NCBI GenBank assembly: GCA_964441275.1
Contig: CAYTUG010000010.1
Span: forward strand, 10,418 to 74,417
Origin: SZUA-584 sp964441275
GTDB lineage: Bacteria; Bacillota; Clostridia; Christensenellales; SZUA-584
Length of the DNA stretch: 64,000 nt
Direction of reading: 5' to 3'
The stretch's first letter is position 1. Each line of letters starts with the position of its first letter. A model generated the notes under the pieces. That model saw nothing but the letters and a program-made list of their open reading frames with translations. It was not told the DNA's origin and did no database searches. Below are positions 25,103 to 34,004 of the stretch, in pieces. Position numbers and translations under genes: made by a program.

Positions 25103-25528
25103 TTAGTCGATAACTTCTACGCCCATGCTTCTTGCCGTTCCGGCAATCATACGCATTGCCGCCTCTGTGCTTGCCGCGTTAAGATCCGTTTTTTTAAGCT
25201 CGGCTATCTCTTTTAACTGAGCCTGCGTAATTTTTCCTATTTTTTTGCTGTTGGGCTCGCCGCTGCCAAGCTCGATGCCTATCGCTTTTTTGATAAGAAC
25301 GGGCGCCGGCGGAGTTTTCAATATAAACGAGAACGTTCTGTCGGCATAAACCGTAATAACGACGGGTATTATATATCCCGCCTGTTTGGCTGTTCTTTCA
25401 TTGAATTCTTTGCAAAACCCCATGATGTTCACAGCGTGCTGCCCGAGTGCCGGACCAACCGGCGGGGCGGGCGTTGCCTTGCCTGCAGGAATCTGCAGTT
25501 TGACGTAACCGGTAATCTTTTTTGCCAT
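25103..25528 (-). CDS. rplK: Ribosomal protein L11
   Basis: ATG 25528 (MAKKITGYVKLQIPAG) behind AGGAGG gives 141 residues, exactly the common length. The Pro-rich N-terminal signature APPVGPALGQHAVNIMGFCK and the C-terminal rRNA-binding part ending GTARSMGVEV are intact. It supports the GTPase centre and the stringent response. It lies between nusG and rplA as in most bacteria. Confidence 0.97.
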   Translation of the reverse strand: MAKKITGYVKLQIPAGKATPAPPVGPALGQHAVNIMGFCKEFNERTAKQAGYIIPVVITVYADRTFSFILKTPPAPVLIKKAIGIELGSGEPNSKKIGKITQAQLKEIAELKKTDLNAASTEAAMRMIAGTARSMGVEVID

Positions 25529-25571
25529 GGTTACACCTCCTGTTGCTAAAATTGTGGTACAAGCGGAATTT

Positions 25572-25593
25572 AAAAAACCCGCGGCACGGCCGC
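25572..25593 (-). terminator. GC hairpin with U-run between nusG and rplK
   Basis: On the minus strand GCGGC-CGT-GCCGC is followed by GGG and six Ts. It resembles a weak intrinsic terminator or attenuator in the rplK leader. An AT-rich palindrome at 25617-25644 lies just upstream of it, over the nusG stop. Confidence 0.45.
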
Positions 25594-25639
25594 TTGTTGT
25601 GTTTCCTCCCACTTGCTATAAAAAGAAGAAAACTTCTTT

Positions 25640-26266
25640 TTATATTCTTTTTATCTGCACGAAATCCAGATCGACATGTGTGTCGCGCCCAAACATAGAC
25701 ACAACCACTTTAACCTTCTGTCTTTCGGGTTGCACTTCTTTTATTACTCCTACAAAACTTTCAAGCGGACCTGACGTAATCATTATATTTTCGCCCACTT
25801 CGACATCAAGTTTAATGGGTATATTTTCAACCCCCATAGCGCGAACTTCTTTATCGGTTAAGGGTATAGGTTTAGAGCCGGGGCCGACAAAACCGGTGAC
25901 GCCCCTTGTGTTGCGCACCACGTACCAGGTTTCATCGTCAAGAATCATCTTGATCATAACATAGCCCGGATAGCGCTTTTTCATAACGTGTTTCTTTTTG
26001 CCGTTTTTTACTTCTATGCTCTCTTCCATGGGAACTTTTACTTCGAGTATTAAATCCTCAAAACCGCGGTTTTGTATCGCTTTTTCAAGGTTAGCTTTAA
26101 CTTTATTTTCGTACCCGGAATAGGTATGCACAACATACCAATAGGGTTTGTCCGTTTTTTCTTGCTTGATAAAGACGCCCTGAAGTTCGGGATTTTTCGG
26201 CTGTTCAGTTTCTGATTCCGAAGAAAGCGGCTCGCCGTTTTTTTCGGTTGTTAGTTCATCGGACAT
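25640..26266 (-). CDS. nusG: Transcription termination/antitermination factor NusG
   Basis: The 208-residue protein has an acidic, non-conserved N-terminal extension of about 40 residues. The NGN domain begins at YWYVVHTYSGYENKVKANLE. A KOW motif near the C-terminus (DVEVGENIMITSGPLESFVG) follows. It binds RNA polymerase and couples transcription with Rho or the ribosome. It sits 40 bp after secE in the rpmG-secE-nusG-rplK-rplA unit. The extension makes it somewhat longer than the usual ~175 residues. Confidence 0.96.
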   Translation of the reverse strand: MSDELTTEKNGEPLSSESETEQPKNPELQGVFIKQEKTDKPYWYVVHTYSGYENKVKANLEKAIQNRGFEDLILEVKVPMEESIEVKNGKKKHVMKKRYPGYVMIKMILDDETWYVVRNTRGVTGFVGPGSKPIPLTDKEVRAMGVENIPIKLDVEVGENIMITSGPLESFVGVIKEVQPERQKVKVVVSMFGRDTHVDLDFVQIKRI

Positions 26267-26306
26267 TTACTAAGTGCGCTTAAATAAAAACTTTTTGCGC
26301 GTCTCC

Positions 26307-26579
26307 TTATTTTTTTAGCATGAGATTAAACAACGAGCTTAACCCCAAATCCATCAAGCCTACTATAACTGCCAAAACAATAATAAAAGCTATAACGGCG
26401 CCTGCATATTTGATAAGCTCTTTGCTTGTCGGCCATGTAACTTTTTTGAGCTCGGATATAACGTCTTTAAAAAACCGCGCCGGGCTTTTGCGTTTCTTTT
26501 TGTTAGCTTTTTTTGCGGCTTTTCTTTGCTGTTCAAGCTTATCTTTCTTATCGTTGCCGAGTAGTTTTGTTTTTGCCAT
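26307..26579 (-). CDS. secE: Preprotein translocase subunit SecE
   Basis: The 90-residue protein starts at ATG 26579 (GTG 26588 in frame is an alternative). A Lys-rich N-terminal 40 residues is followed by the conserved RFFKDVISELKKVTWPTSKEL amphipathic helix (in part) and one membrane helix. SecE clamps SecY in the Sec channel. The single-helix form with a basic tail is normal for Gram-positives. Confidence 0.95.
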   Translation of the reverse strand: MAKTKLLGNDKKDKLEQQRKAAKKANKKKRKSPARFFKDVISELKKVTWPTSKELIKYAGAVIAFIIVLAVIVGLMDLGLSSLFNLMLKK

Positions 26580-26610
26580 AACCCTCACATCCTAAACATT
26601 ATTATCGATA

Positions 26611-26760
26611 CTACTTTGTTTCCTTATGTGCGGTATGCTTTTTGCAGAAACGGCAGTATTTGCTCAATTCCATCCTGTCAGGATCGTTTTTTTTGTTTTT
26701 CATAGTATCATAGTTTCTTTGCTTGCATTCAGTGCACGCTAACGTAATTTTGGTACGCAT
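26611..26760 (-). CDS. rpmG: Ribosomal protein L33
   Basis: A 49-residue reading frame starts at ATG 26760 behind AGGATAC. It begins MRTKITLACTECKQRNYDT and ends YCRFCKKHTAHKETK; the two Cys pairs (CTEC and CRFC) form the zinc site of the Cys-containing (C+) L33 type. It is the first gene of the secE-nusG unit, as is common in Firmicutes. Zinc-dependent L33 is notable near a zinc importer, though they are 6 kb apart. Confidence 0.95.
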   Translation of the reverse strand: MRTKITLACTECKQRNYDTMKNKKNDPDRMELSKYCRFCKKHTAHKETK

Positions 26761-26792
26761 CGGTATCCTCCAAATAAATATCCGGCGCAATT

Positions 26793-26814
26793 AAAAAAGG
26801 CCTCAAAAAGCCTT
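26793..26814 (-). terminator. Hairpin with U-run in the rpmG leader (possible attenuator)
   Basis: On the minus strand AAGGC and GCCTT enclose an 8-base loop and run into six Ts, 33 bp before the rpmG start and downstream of its promoter. It could regulate entry into the operon. Confidence 0.5.
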
Positions 26815-26833
26815 GATGAAAAGCACTATCCGT

Positions 26834-26862
26834 AATTTATCACAAGCGGTAGTCGTTGTCAA
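26834..26862 (-). promoter_or_regulatory. Promoter of rpmG-secE-nusG
   Basis: On the minus strand a perfect TTGACA (plus 26857-26862), a 17-bp spacer and TAAATT (26834-26839). Confidence 0.7.
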
Positions 26863-27048
26863 CGATTACGAAATGTTTTTTGCCGTAAACAGATGGTAAA
26901 TTCAGCATAAACGGTTACGTTTAAACCGTTTTATTAATTAGATGTCTTACACAATACTATTCGTTTAAATGTTTTAGGACAAAGTGCGCCATATCGTCAT
27001 TGTTATTCTGCTTAACACATGATAAAATTAGCTCTCGAAAGGAAAAGC

Positions 27049-27915
27049 ATGTTCGGTTATATTCAGCCGCTTAAGCCGGAGCTTAAATTGAAAGAATATG
27101 AAGCGTATAAGGGCTATTATTGCGGGCTGTGCAAACAAATAAAAGAAAACTATACTAACGCCGCGCGCTTTATGTTAAACTTCGATTGTGCTGTGCTATA
27201 TTTATTGTTTGGCTCTTTAAGCGACGCCGCCCCGAAGATATTCACGGAAAGATGCATCGCAAATCCGTTTAAAAAAAGAATCGTCGTACGCTCGGGCGAG
27301 GCGGAATATGCGGCGGCGGTAAATATGCTTTTAGGTTATGCCAAAATAAAAGACAATGTGCGCGATGATAAAAAAGCTTCCGCAAAAGCTGCGGCGTTGT
27401 TTTTTAAAAGGGTGGGCAAGCGTGCAAAAGCGAAACATGCAGAGCTTTCAAAAGAAATAGAAAAAAGGCTGGACAATCTTTTTTGCTTAGAGGCGAGCCG
27501 TTGCACCCAAATTGACACGGTTGCGGACGAGTTCGCAAATATTCTTGCCGCAGTCTTTAGCATGGCTCCGTTCGAATTTTTAGACGATGCGGCTAAAAGA
27601 ACTCTCAGGCATTTTGGCTATAATTTAGGGCGTTGGATATATCTTGCGGATGCCATCTGCGATGTTGAAACCGACATGAAAAACAATAATTACAATGTGT
27701 TTGTCGAGCGTTTTAGCAAAAATTCCGATAATATCAGGCGCGATGCAAAAGAAGAAGCCGAGTTTAACTTAAAATACTCGCTTTGCGAAGCGTGCAAGGC
27801 CTACGAGTTGTTAGACATAAAAAGAGACAAGCCTTTGCTCGACAATATAATGTATTTAGGTTTGGCTAAAAAGACGCAGGATGTAATAAAGGGGGAAGCC
27901 GATGGATCCGTATAA
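27049..27915 (+). CDS. DUF5685 family protein
   Basis: ATG 27049 (MFGYIQPLKPELKLKEYEAY) follows AAAGGA and gives 288 residues; this N-terminus with YYCGLCKQIKENY is the hallmark I know for DUF5685 in Clostridia. The protein is helical, with Cys at the N-terminus (CGLC) and later a LFCLEASRCTQID segment. A GRWIYLADAICDVETDMKNNNYN stretch resembles a polyprenyl-synthase-like Asp-rich helix, but no function is established. It overlaps the J-domain gene by 14 bp, a conserved pairing. Confidence 0.8.
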   Translation: MFGYIQPLKPELKLKEYEAYKGYYCGLCKQIKENYTNAARFMLNFDCAVLYLLFGSLSDAAPKIFTERCIANPFKKRIVVRSGEAEYAAAVNMLLGYAKIKDNVRDDKKASAKAAALFFKRVGKRAKAKHAELSKEIEKRLDNLFCLEASRCTQIDTVADEFANILAAVFSMAPFEFLDDAAKRTLRHFGYNLGRWIYLADAICDVETDMKNNNYNVFVERFSKNSDNIRRDAKEEAEFNLKYSLCEACKAYELLDIKRDKPLLDNIMYLGLAKKTQDVIKGEADGSV

Positions 27916-28504
27916 AGTTTTGGGGGTTAATCCAAATGCAACGGACGCCGAAATTAAAACGGCATATCGCCGGTTAGCAAAAAAATATCATCCCGATAAA
28001 TACCGGGGACATGATCTTGAAGACCTTGCCGGAGAGCGGTTAAAAGAAATAAACGAAGCGTACGATGTAATACAAAAACAGCGTCAATCCGGGGGAGGTC
28101 ATTCGTACAACACGGCAGGCCAATATAATTCGGGTTCACCTCAGTTTGCGCAAATCCGTAATGCAATTACAAGAGGAGAGTTAACCCGGGCGGAAGCAAT
28201 GTTGGATCAGATGGCTGATCATACTGCGGAATGGCACTATCTTAAAGGCATGGTTTTGCTTAGAAAGGGTTGGTACGAAGGCGCCCGCCAGCATTTTGCC
28301 ACAGCGGTAGGGCTTGACCCGACAAACATGGAGTATGCCAACGCATACAACACCGTTAACAGAAGCGCAAGCGGATACGGCCAAACATATTACGGAGGGC
28401 GGGCAAACGACGGCGGATGCGATGTGTGCAATTTGTGTGCCGGGTTAATGTGTGCGGATTGCTGCTGCGAATGTGCGGGAGGAGATTTAATACGTTGTTG
28501 TTAA
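27902..28504 (+). CDS. J-domain protein with Cys-rich C-terminus
   Basis: The 200-residue protein has an N-terminal J domain (residues 1-60, with the HPD triad in KKYHPDKYRG). A central helical, TPR-like part reads WYEGARQHFATAVGLDPTNMEYA. The C-terminal tail after about residue 170 has about ten Cys, including CDVCNLC and CADCCCEC and a final GGDLIRCC. The HPD motif means it can stimulate an Hsp70 ATPase. The tail could bind zinc or another metal, or form disulphides. Its gene overlaps the DUF5685 gene, implying joint action. Confidence 0.85.
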   Translation: MDPYKVLGVNPNATDAEIKTAYRRLAKKYHPDKYRGHDLEDLAGERLKEINEAYDVIQKQRQSGGGHSYNTAGQYNSGSPQFAQIRNAITRGELTRAEAMLDQMADHTAEWHYLKGMVLLRKGWYEGARQHFATAVGLDPTNMEYANAYNTVNRSASGYGQTYYGGRANDGGCDVCNLCAGLMCADCCCECAGGDLIRCC

Positions 28505-28528
28505 TAACCCCCGGGAAGGAGAGCGAAC

Positions 28529-29056
28529 ATGCCTCGGTTTCATCGTACATCGCATAGGATAAGCTTAACCGCAATGTTTGCGGCTATGACGCTTTTAGTA
28601 TTGTTCTTAGCATCGGTGCTTCCGACTTTGCGCATTTCTATGTTTTTTTTAAGCTCCATATTTGTTATGGGCCTATTGATAGAAGAGGAGATAGGGCTTG
28701 CGCTGCTTATGTTTGCGGTCGTTTCAATACTGTCGCTTTTGCTTATGCCCTTGTCCCGCGCGATGTATTACATACTCTTTTTTGGGCATTACGGAATAGC
28801 TAAACATGTTATTCAAACGCGTATAAAAGATAAAGTGATAGCTTATGTTTTAAAGATAATATATTTTAATGTTGCGCTATCGCTAATCTATTTAATTGCG
28901 CGTCAGGCGGTTATAGAAGATGTATTAGCGTCGGGCTGGGCGCTTGCGGTTATTATCGGCGTGGCTCAGGTCGCGTTTATAATCTATGATTACGCATTCA
29001 CAAAGGTAACAAAATATTATATAAACAATATCAGAAGACTGCTCATGAAAAACTAA
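28529..29056 (+). CDS. Predicted membrane protein, unknown function
   Basis: The 175-residue protein starts at ATG 28529 behind AAGGAG, 24 bp after the J-domain gene, and is probably in the same operon. It has about five membrane segments (for example AMTLLVLFLASVLPTL; IGLALLMFAVVSILSLLLMP; ALAVIIGVAQVAFIIYDYAF). The shape resembles small S-component or YybS-like integral membrane proteins, but I do not recognise a family. A basic C-terminus (NNIRRLLMKN) should face the cytoplasm. Confidence 0.7.
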   Translation: MPRFHRTSHRISLTAMFAAMTLLVLFLASVLPTLRISMFFLSSIFVMGLLIEEEIGLALLMFAVVSILSLLLMPLSRAMYYILFFGHYGIAKHVIQTRIKDKVIAYVLKIIYFNVALSLIYLIARQAVIEDVLASGWALAVIIGVAQVAFIIYDYAFTKVTKYYINNIRRLLMKN

Positions 29057-29064
29057 ACGGCCGC

Positions 29065-29745
29065 TTAGTTTTTATCGAAAGTTAAATTGCTTTTACCGAA
29101 TATAGGTATCGAGTCGCCTAAGTATTTTGGTTCCGGTAAAAATATGTGGACATACAGAAAATCTTTTACACGGGCTATGCTTTCGCGTATATTGTTATAA
29201 CTCTCTGCCGCGTAACGCCGTAAATCCGATTTAACGCCGCGTGCGTTAAGTGAAAGCGCTTGGGCTATATATATTGCCCTTGAAAGGTGAAACTCCTGTG
29301 TAACTATTATTACATTGCGCACCAAAAATACATCGCGCGCACGATAAATGCTTTCGTATGTTGAAAAACCTGCATGGTCAAGGAATATATCTTCTTTTGG
29401 CACGCCGCATGAAACGGCGTATTCCATCATTGCGTTTACTTCGTCATACTCTTTTTGGCCATGGTCTCCCGACAGCAGAAGTTTATCCGCTTTGCCTGCT
29501 TTATATATGGCAATAGCCGTTTGCATCCGATCGGCAAGTATAGGCGATATATGCGTATCGTCATATACGAGCGCGCCCAATACTAAAACGCAGTCTGCCG
29601 TATCGAGCGTATCAATGTTCTCAATATCGGTTATGTATTGTTCAGAAGCATTAATAACAATGCTGTTTATAATAAATAACGCAGCAGCGCATAAAACGAT
29701 TAATGAAACCAGCACTGCCAACGCGGTAAATATTCTTTTTTTCAT
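29065..29745 (-). CDS. SanA/YdcF-like DUF218 envelope protein
   Basis: The 226-residue protein has an N-terminal membrane anchor (residues 5-30). The DUF218 core reads DCVLVLGALVYDD, ADKLLLSGDHGQKEYDE, and VIIVTQEFHLSRAIYIA. SanA-type proteins affect envelope permeability and vancomycin tolerance in enteric bacteria; the chemistry is not settled. The gene is convergent with the preceding membrane-protein gene (8 bp between stops). Confidence 0.85.
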   Translation of the reverse strand: MKKRIFTALAVLVSLIVLCAAALFIINSIVINASEQYITDIENIDTLDTADCVLVLGALVYDDTHISPILADRMQTAIAIYKAGKADKLLLSGDHGQKEYDEVNAMMEYAVSCGVPKEDIFLDHAGFSTYESIYRARDVFLVRNVIIVTQEFHLSRAIYIAQALSLNARGVKSDLRRYAAESYNNIRESIARVKDFLYVHIFLPEPKYLGDSIPIFGKSNLTFDKN

Positions 29746-29913
29746 AGTTTCCTTGTAAATATTTTTTATATACAGATAAATGAGTATTTATGGATTGAGT
29801 GCGCCCGCCCGGGCTATAAGCGATACACATGCTGCATAACAAAATTGAATCATGTTGTGAAAACATGTTAAATACTTGATACTGCCTTGTTTTAGCCAGT
29901 ATCAAGTAAAAAA

Positions 29914-30102
29914 CTACACTCGCGAAACTTTACCCGACCGCAAGCATCTTGTGCACACATACAGCCTTTTTGGTGCACCGTCAACAACGGCGCGCACGCG
30001 CTGAACATTAGGGGACCATGATTTTCTTGCTTTACGGTTGGAATGGCTTACCGTATTGCCGCTCATTTTGCCTTTATTGCATATATCACAAAAATTAGCC
30101 AC
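29914..30102 (-). CDS. rpmB: Ribosomal protein L28
   Basis: The 62-residue protein has the typical N-terminus MANFCDICNKGKMSGNTVSH and the KRLYVCTRCLRSGKV C-terminus. The four Cys (two CxxC pairs) mark the zinc-binding version. It is monocistronic behind its own promoter, as in many Firmicutes. Confidence 0.97.
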   Translation of the reverse strand: MANFCDICNKGKMSGNTVSHSNRKARKSWSPNVQRVRAVVDGAPKRLYVCTRCLRSGKVSRV

Positions 30103-30135
30103 GCTTTACACCTCTCTTTTAAGTTGCCGTTTGGT

Positions 30136-30164
30136 ATTCTAACATTTGAATTATTATTTTGCAA
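30136..30164 (-). promoter_or_regulatory. Promoter of rpmB
   Basis: On the minus strand TTGCAA (plus 30159-30164), a 17-bp spacer and TAGAAT (30136-30141) lie 34 bp upstream of the start. Confidence 0.6.
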
Positions 30165-30281
30165 GTTAAAAAACAAGATTGAATATTTTATATTGTTACA
30201 ACGTGCCTTTTAATTGCCTTGACAAAAAATCCGTTTAATATGGGCAACCTTTTAAAGCGCAAGATTGTCAAATATTATGGA

Positions 30282-32729
30282 TTAAAAATATTTTGCAGGT
30301 TTAAACCGTTTTAGGCGCAAAGCGTTGGTTACCACCGAAACGGAGCTTAGCGCCATGGCTGCCCCGGCAAAAACGGGGTTGAGCAAAGGCCCGCCAAACA
30401 GGTAGAAAACTCCTGCGGCAAACGGAATGCCCGCAAAATTGTATATAAACGCCCAAAACAGATTTTGCTTAATTGTGCGCATTGTAGCGCGGCTTAACGC
30501 TATAGCGGTGGGCACTTTCATAGGGTCGCCCTGCATAAGCACTATATCGGCGGACTCTACCGCTATATCCGTACCCGTACCTATCGCCATACCCGTATCG
30601 GATTCTACAAGGGCGGGCGCATCGTTTATGCCGTCTCCTACCATTGCCACTTTTTTGCCTTGTTCTTTAAGTTTTTTTATCTGCGCAGCTTTATCTTGAG
30701 GGAGCACATCGGCAAGAACTTTTTGTATGCCTGCCTCTTTAGCAATTGCATACGCAGTGTTTTTGTTATCGCCGGTTATCATAACGGCGTCTATGCCCAT
30801 ATTTTTAAGCGCATGTACAGCATTTTTGCTTGTGGGTTTAAGCTCGTCTGCTGCGGCTAACAGCCCCCAAAGCCTGTTGTTTACTGCTACATACATTAAT
30901 GTGCGCCCCTTATTAGAAAGCGATTGTGCGTCTTTTTGCGATAAAGACAAATCAATGTTGTTTTCGCTCATCAATTTAACGTTGCCTGATAACACGTGAC
31001 TGCCCGACACGTAAGCGTCAATTCCGCGGCCGGGCACGGCTTTGAAAGATTCGGGATTGCTAAGATTTATTTTCTGATTATTTGCGTGCTCGACAATTGC
31101 GCGCGCTATCGGATGTTCGGAGCCTTTTTCCGCGGAAGCGGTAAGCTGCAACAACGTGTTTGCATCGGTATCGCCGTATGCGACTATATCGGTTAACACA
31201 GGCTCTCCCTTTGTCAAAGTGCCGGTTTTGTCAAACACCACAGTGTTGATGCCATGCGCAGTTTCGAGCGCTTCGCCGCCCTTAACCAACACTCCAAGCT
31301 CGGCTCCTTTGCCGGTGCCCACCATAATGGCAGTAGGCGTGGCAAGGCCAAGAGCGCACGGACACGCAATTACCAATACCGATACAAAGCTGTTTAGTAC
31401 AAAGTTGAAATCTTTTCCGGCGAGCGTCCATGCAAAGCCGCTTAAAATAGCAATAATTATTACCGTGGGCACAAAATAACCGGAAACTTTGTCGGCTATT
31501 TTAGCAATAGGCGCTTTATTGCTTTGCGCCTCTTCCACAATGTGTATTATTTGTGCTAACGTTGTGTCTTCGCCAACCTTGGTAACCTTAAGCCTAAGCA
31601 ATCCTTCGCCGTTTATGCTTCCCCCCGTAACCGCGCTGCCCGGGTGCTTTTCCGCCGGTAGGCTTTCTCCTGTTAGCATCGATTCGTTTACCGAAGATAT
31701 GCCCTCAATTACAACCGCATCGACAGGTATTGACGCACCGGGGCGCACTATAACAATATCCGATACCGCCACTTCCTCTATCAACACTTCTGTTTCTTCT
31801 TCGCCCCGCAGAACCGTTGCGGTTTTGGGCGCAAGTTTTATAAGCTTTTTTATTGCCTGAGACGTTTTGCCTTTGCTGATGGCTTCAAGATATTTGCCTA
31901 ACATCACAAGCGTCACAACAACCGCGGCGCTCTCAAAATATATCGACTGGGCGAAGCTTAAATCGCCAAAATACACTCTTGACAGCGCATAAACGCTGTA
32001 TAAGAATGCGCTGCTTGTGCCTATGGCAACTAAAGTATCCATGTTAGGCGCTCTTTTGAAAAGCATTCTAAAACCGTTGATATAAAAATGTCTGCCCGCA
32101 ATAAGTATAGGTATTGTCAGCACAAGCTGAATAAGCCCAAAATTTAGCGGATACAAGTGAGGAGTGATAAACCATGGCAAGGGCAAAAACGGCAGCATAT
32201 GAGCCATGCCTATATACAGTTCGGGCAATGCAAAAACAGAAGCGATTATAATGCGCAGGCGCATACTCCGCAACATTTTTGCCCTTTTAAGCTCGCTTTC
32301 GTCTTTTTCACCGGCTTGCGGGGTATACCCGGCTTTTATAACCGCATTTTTGATCTGTATAAAGTTTGTTACCCCGGCGTCATATTTCACGCGCGCACGG
32401 TTTGTGGCTAAGTTTACCGATGCGGACTTAACCCCTTCAACGCCTAAAAGCGCACGTTCAACGGCGGCGGCGCATGCGGCGCACGTCATACCGTCTATTG
32501 CAACGGTTACGCTGCTTATGCTATCGGCGATGTCGTATCCGGAATCCCGAACTCTCTTTTTTATTGTCTCAAAGTCCAGTTTGGTTTCGTCAAACAGCAG
32601 GCGCAACTTTTCGGTTGCAATGTTTACATCTGCCGAAATAACCCCGGGCAGCTTTGCGATTTCTTTTTGCAGGTGCGCTGCGCAAGCGGCGCACGACATG
32701 CCGGTAATGGAATATGTTCTTTCAGTCAT
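30282..32729 (-). CDS. copA: Copper-exporting P1B-type ATPase
   Basis: The 815-residue protein starts at ATG 32729 behind GGGAGGG. Two heavy-metal-associated domains lie at the N-terminus, with Cys pairs at 13/16 (GMSCAAC) and 83/86 (GMTCAAC). Then come eight expected membrane helices, the TGESLPAEK actuator motif, the intramembrane CPC of IACPCALGLATP (Cu+ type), DKTGTLT with the phosphorylated Asp, and GDGINDAPAL. It pumps Cu+ (or Ag+) out of the cytosol. No copZ chaperone or csoR regulator adjoins it. A TATAAT at 32746-32751 on the minus strand is a likely -10; no good -35 was found. Confidence 0.94.
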   Translation of the reverse strand: MTERTYSITGMSCAACAAHLQKEIAKLPGVISADVNIATEKLRLLFDETKLDFETIKKRVRDSGYDIADSISSVTVAIDGMTCAACAAAVERALLGVEGVKSASVNLATNRARVKYDAGVTNFIQIKNAVIKAGYTPQAGEKDESELKRAKMLRSMRLRIIIASVFALPELYIGMAHMLPFLPLPWFITPHLYPLNFGLIQLVLTIPILIAGRHFYINGFRMLFKRAPNMDTLVAIGTSSAFLYSVYALSRVYFGDLSFAQSIYFESAAVVVTLVMLGKYLEAISKGKTSQAIKKLIKLAPKTATVLRGEEETEVLIEEVAVSDIVIVRPGASIPVDAVVIEGISSVNESMLTGESLPAEKHPGSAVTGGSINGEGLLRLKVTKVGEDTTLAQIIHIVEEAQSNKAPIAKIADKVSGYFVPTVIIIAILSGFAWTLAGKDFNFVLNSFVSVLVIACPCALGLATPTAIMVGTGKGAELGVLVKGGEALETAHGINTVVFDKTGTLTKGEPVLTDIVAYGDTDANTLLQLTASAEKGSEHPIARAIVEHANNQKINLSNPESFKAVPGRGIDAYVSGSHVLSGNVKLMSENNIDLSLSQKDAQSLSNKGRTLMYVAVNNRLWGLLAAADELKPTSKNAVHALKNMGIDAVMITGDNKNTAYAIAKEAGIQKVLADVLPQDKAAQIKKLKEQGKKVAMVGDGINDAPALVESDTGMAIGTGTDIAVESADIVLMQGDPMKVPTAIALSRATMRTIKQNLFWAFIYNFAGIPFAAGVFYLFGGPLLNPVFAGAAMALSSVSVVTNALRLKRFKPAKYF

Positions 32730-33049
32730 TGCGATTACCCTCCCGATTATACTAAAAGTGTTTAATAATAAATGCTATCGGCGGCAAACAACCCGATGCT
32801 TTGAGCCTGCGAAATAATATGCTTATTTTACTTACAAATACTACTCTTTGTCAAACATATCAACCAATATTATATGCTCATTTTACGGTTATTAAATGCT
32901 GCAAAAAATATTTGACCGGCAATTTTAAAAGACGCGGATTGTATTAAGCATTTTGTTTATGCGGCGGCGCGAATTTATATTCGTTGTCTTAGCCGTTTGA
33001 TGGGCAAAACCAAACGGAATACGTTGCAAGCCGGAGTTTTGTTTTTACA
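32730..33049. other. Divergent intergenic region, no gene seen
   Basis: Between copA and the metal-importer operon there is no supported reading frame. It is AT-rich with the copA -10 at its left end and the importer promoter at its right end. No further structure was recognised. Confidence 0.6.
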
Positions 33050-33099
33050 TTGACAATCGAAGACCCACATGTTACCATTTTTAATGCAATAGTTTTGCA
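33050..33099 (+). promoter_or_regulatory. Promoter and inverted-repeat operator of the metal importer operon
   Basis: TTGACA (33050-33055), a 17-bp spacer and TACCAT (33073-33078) form the promoter. TGCAA-N5-TTGCA (33085-33099) lies over the expected start site and could bind a metal-sensing repressor. It is not a match to the Bacillus Zur box that I know. Confidence 0.55.
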
Positions 33100-33116
33100 A
33101 TAAGGAGCGAAGAATT

Positions 33117-34004
33117 TTGAAAAGAGCGGCAAAACTTATATTATTAGCAGCTTTAGTTTGTTTAATTGGATGCGGCGGAAACGATCAAGCGTTAAATATC
33201 GGCAAACAGAAACTGAACGTAGCGGTCGGAATCGCACCTTTAGCCGAGTTTGTTGAAAAGACGGGCGGGGAACTTGTGCAGGTTGTGACAATGGTCCCCC
33301 CGGGAAACAATCCCGAAACATATTCTCCCTCCGCCGGCCAGATGAAAACGCTTTCCGATGCATCTGTATATTTTTCGCTTGAGCTTCCTTCCGAGCAGGC
33401 TAATATTTTGCCCAAATTGCATGATTTAAGCCCGGGCATAAGGGTTGTTGACCTTCAATCCGAAGCCGAAAAGGTATACCCCATGCTGCATTTTGACAAT
33501 GAACATCACGACAAAAACGAATACACAAAAGATTTTCACATTTGGCTGTCCCCCAAACGGGCTATTGTAATTGTAAGCGCAATCGCAGATGTGCTTTGCG
33601 AAATCGATAAGGGGAACGAGAACGCTTATAAGGCTAACGCCAAAAACTATATAGACGAGCTGTCCTCACTCGATTCCAAAATTAAGGATTTGCTTGAAGA
33701 ACGCGGCACCAAAGCTTTTATAATATATCACGCGGCATACGCATATTTTGCCGATGACTATGACGTTGCCATGGTAGCTATTGAGGCGGAAGGGAAAAAA
33801 GCTTCGGCGACTGATTTGCAGGCGGTGATTGAGTTCGCAAAAGCAAACGGCATAAAGACAATTCTTTATCAGCAAGAGTTTGACGCGGGGCAGGCGCGCA
33901 CAATTGCTTCCGAAATAGGCGGAGTGGCAAAACAAGCCGCACCGCTATCCAAAGATTATATTAACTCGATGCGCGATTTTGCAGCAGCGATAACGGAAAA
34001 TTGA
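33117..34004 (+). CDS. znuA: Zinc/manganese ABC importer, substrate-binding lipoprotein
   Basis: The 295-residue protein starts at TTG 33117 behind AAGGAG. A lipoprotein signal ends in LIGC (Cys 19). It has the cluster A-I fold features: NPETYSPSAGQMKTLSDA (usual His-containing loop, here NPETY), FHIWLSPKRA with the second metal His, and YHAAYAYFADDYD with the third. A short His/Asp/Glu loop (NEHHDKNEYTKD) sits where ZnuA has its His-rich loop, which favours zinc over manganese. It delivers metal outside the membrane to the permease. The first gene of a three-gene operon. Confidence 0.88.
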   Translation: MKRAAKLILLAALVCLIGCGGNDQALNIGKQKLNVAVGIAPLAEFVEKTGGELVQVVTMVPPGNNPETYSPSAGQMKTLSDASVYFSLELPSEQANILPKLHDLSPGIRVVDLQSEAEKVYPMLHFDNEHHDKNEYTKDFHIWLSPKRAIVIVSAIADVLCEIDKGNENAYKANAKNYIDELSSLDSKIKDLLEERGTKAFIIYHAAYAYFADDYDVAMVAIEAEGKKASATDLQAVIEFAKANGIKTILYQQEFDAGQARTIASEIGGVAKQAAPLSKDYINSMRDFAAAITEN

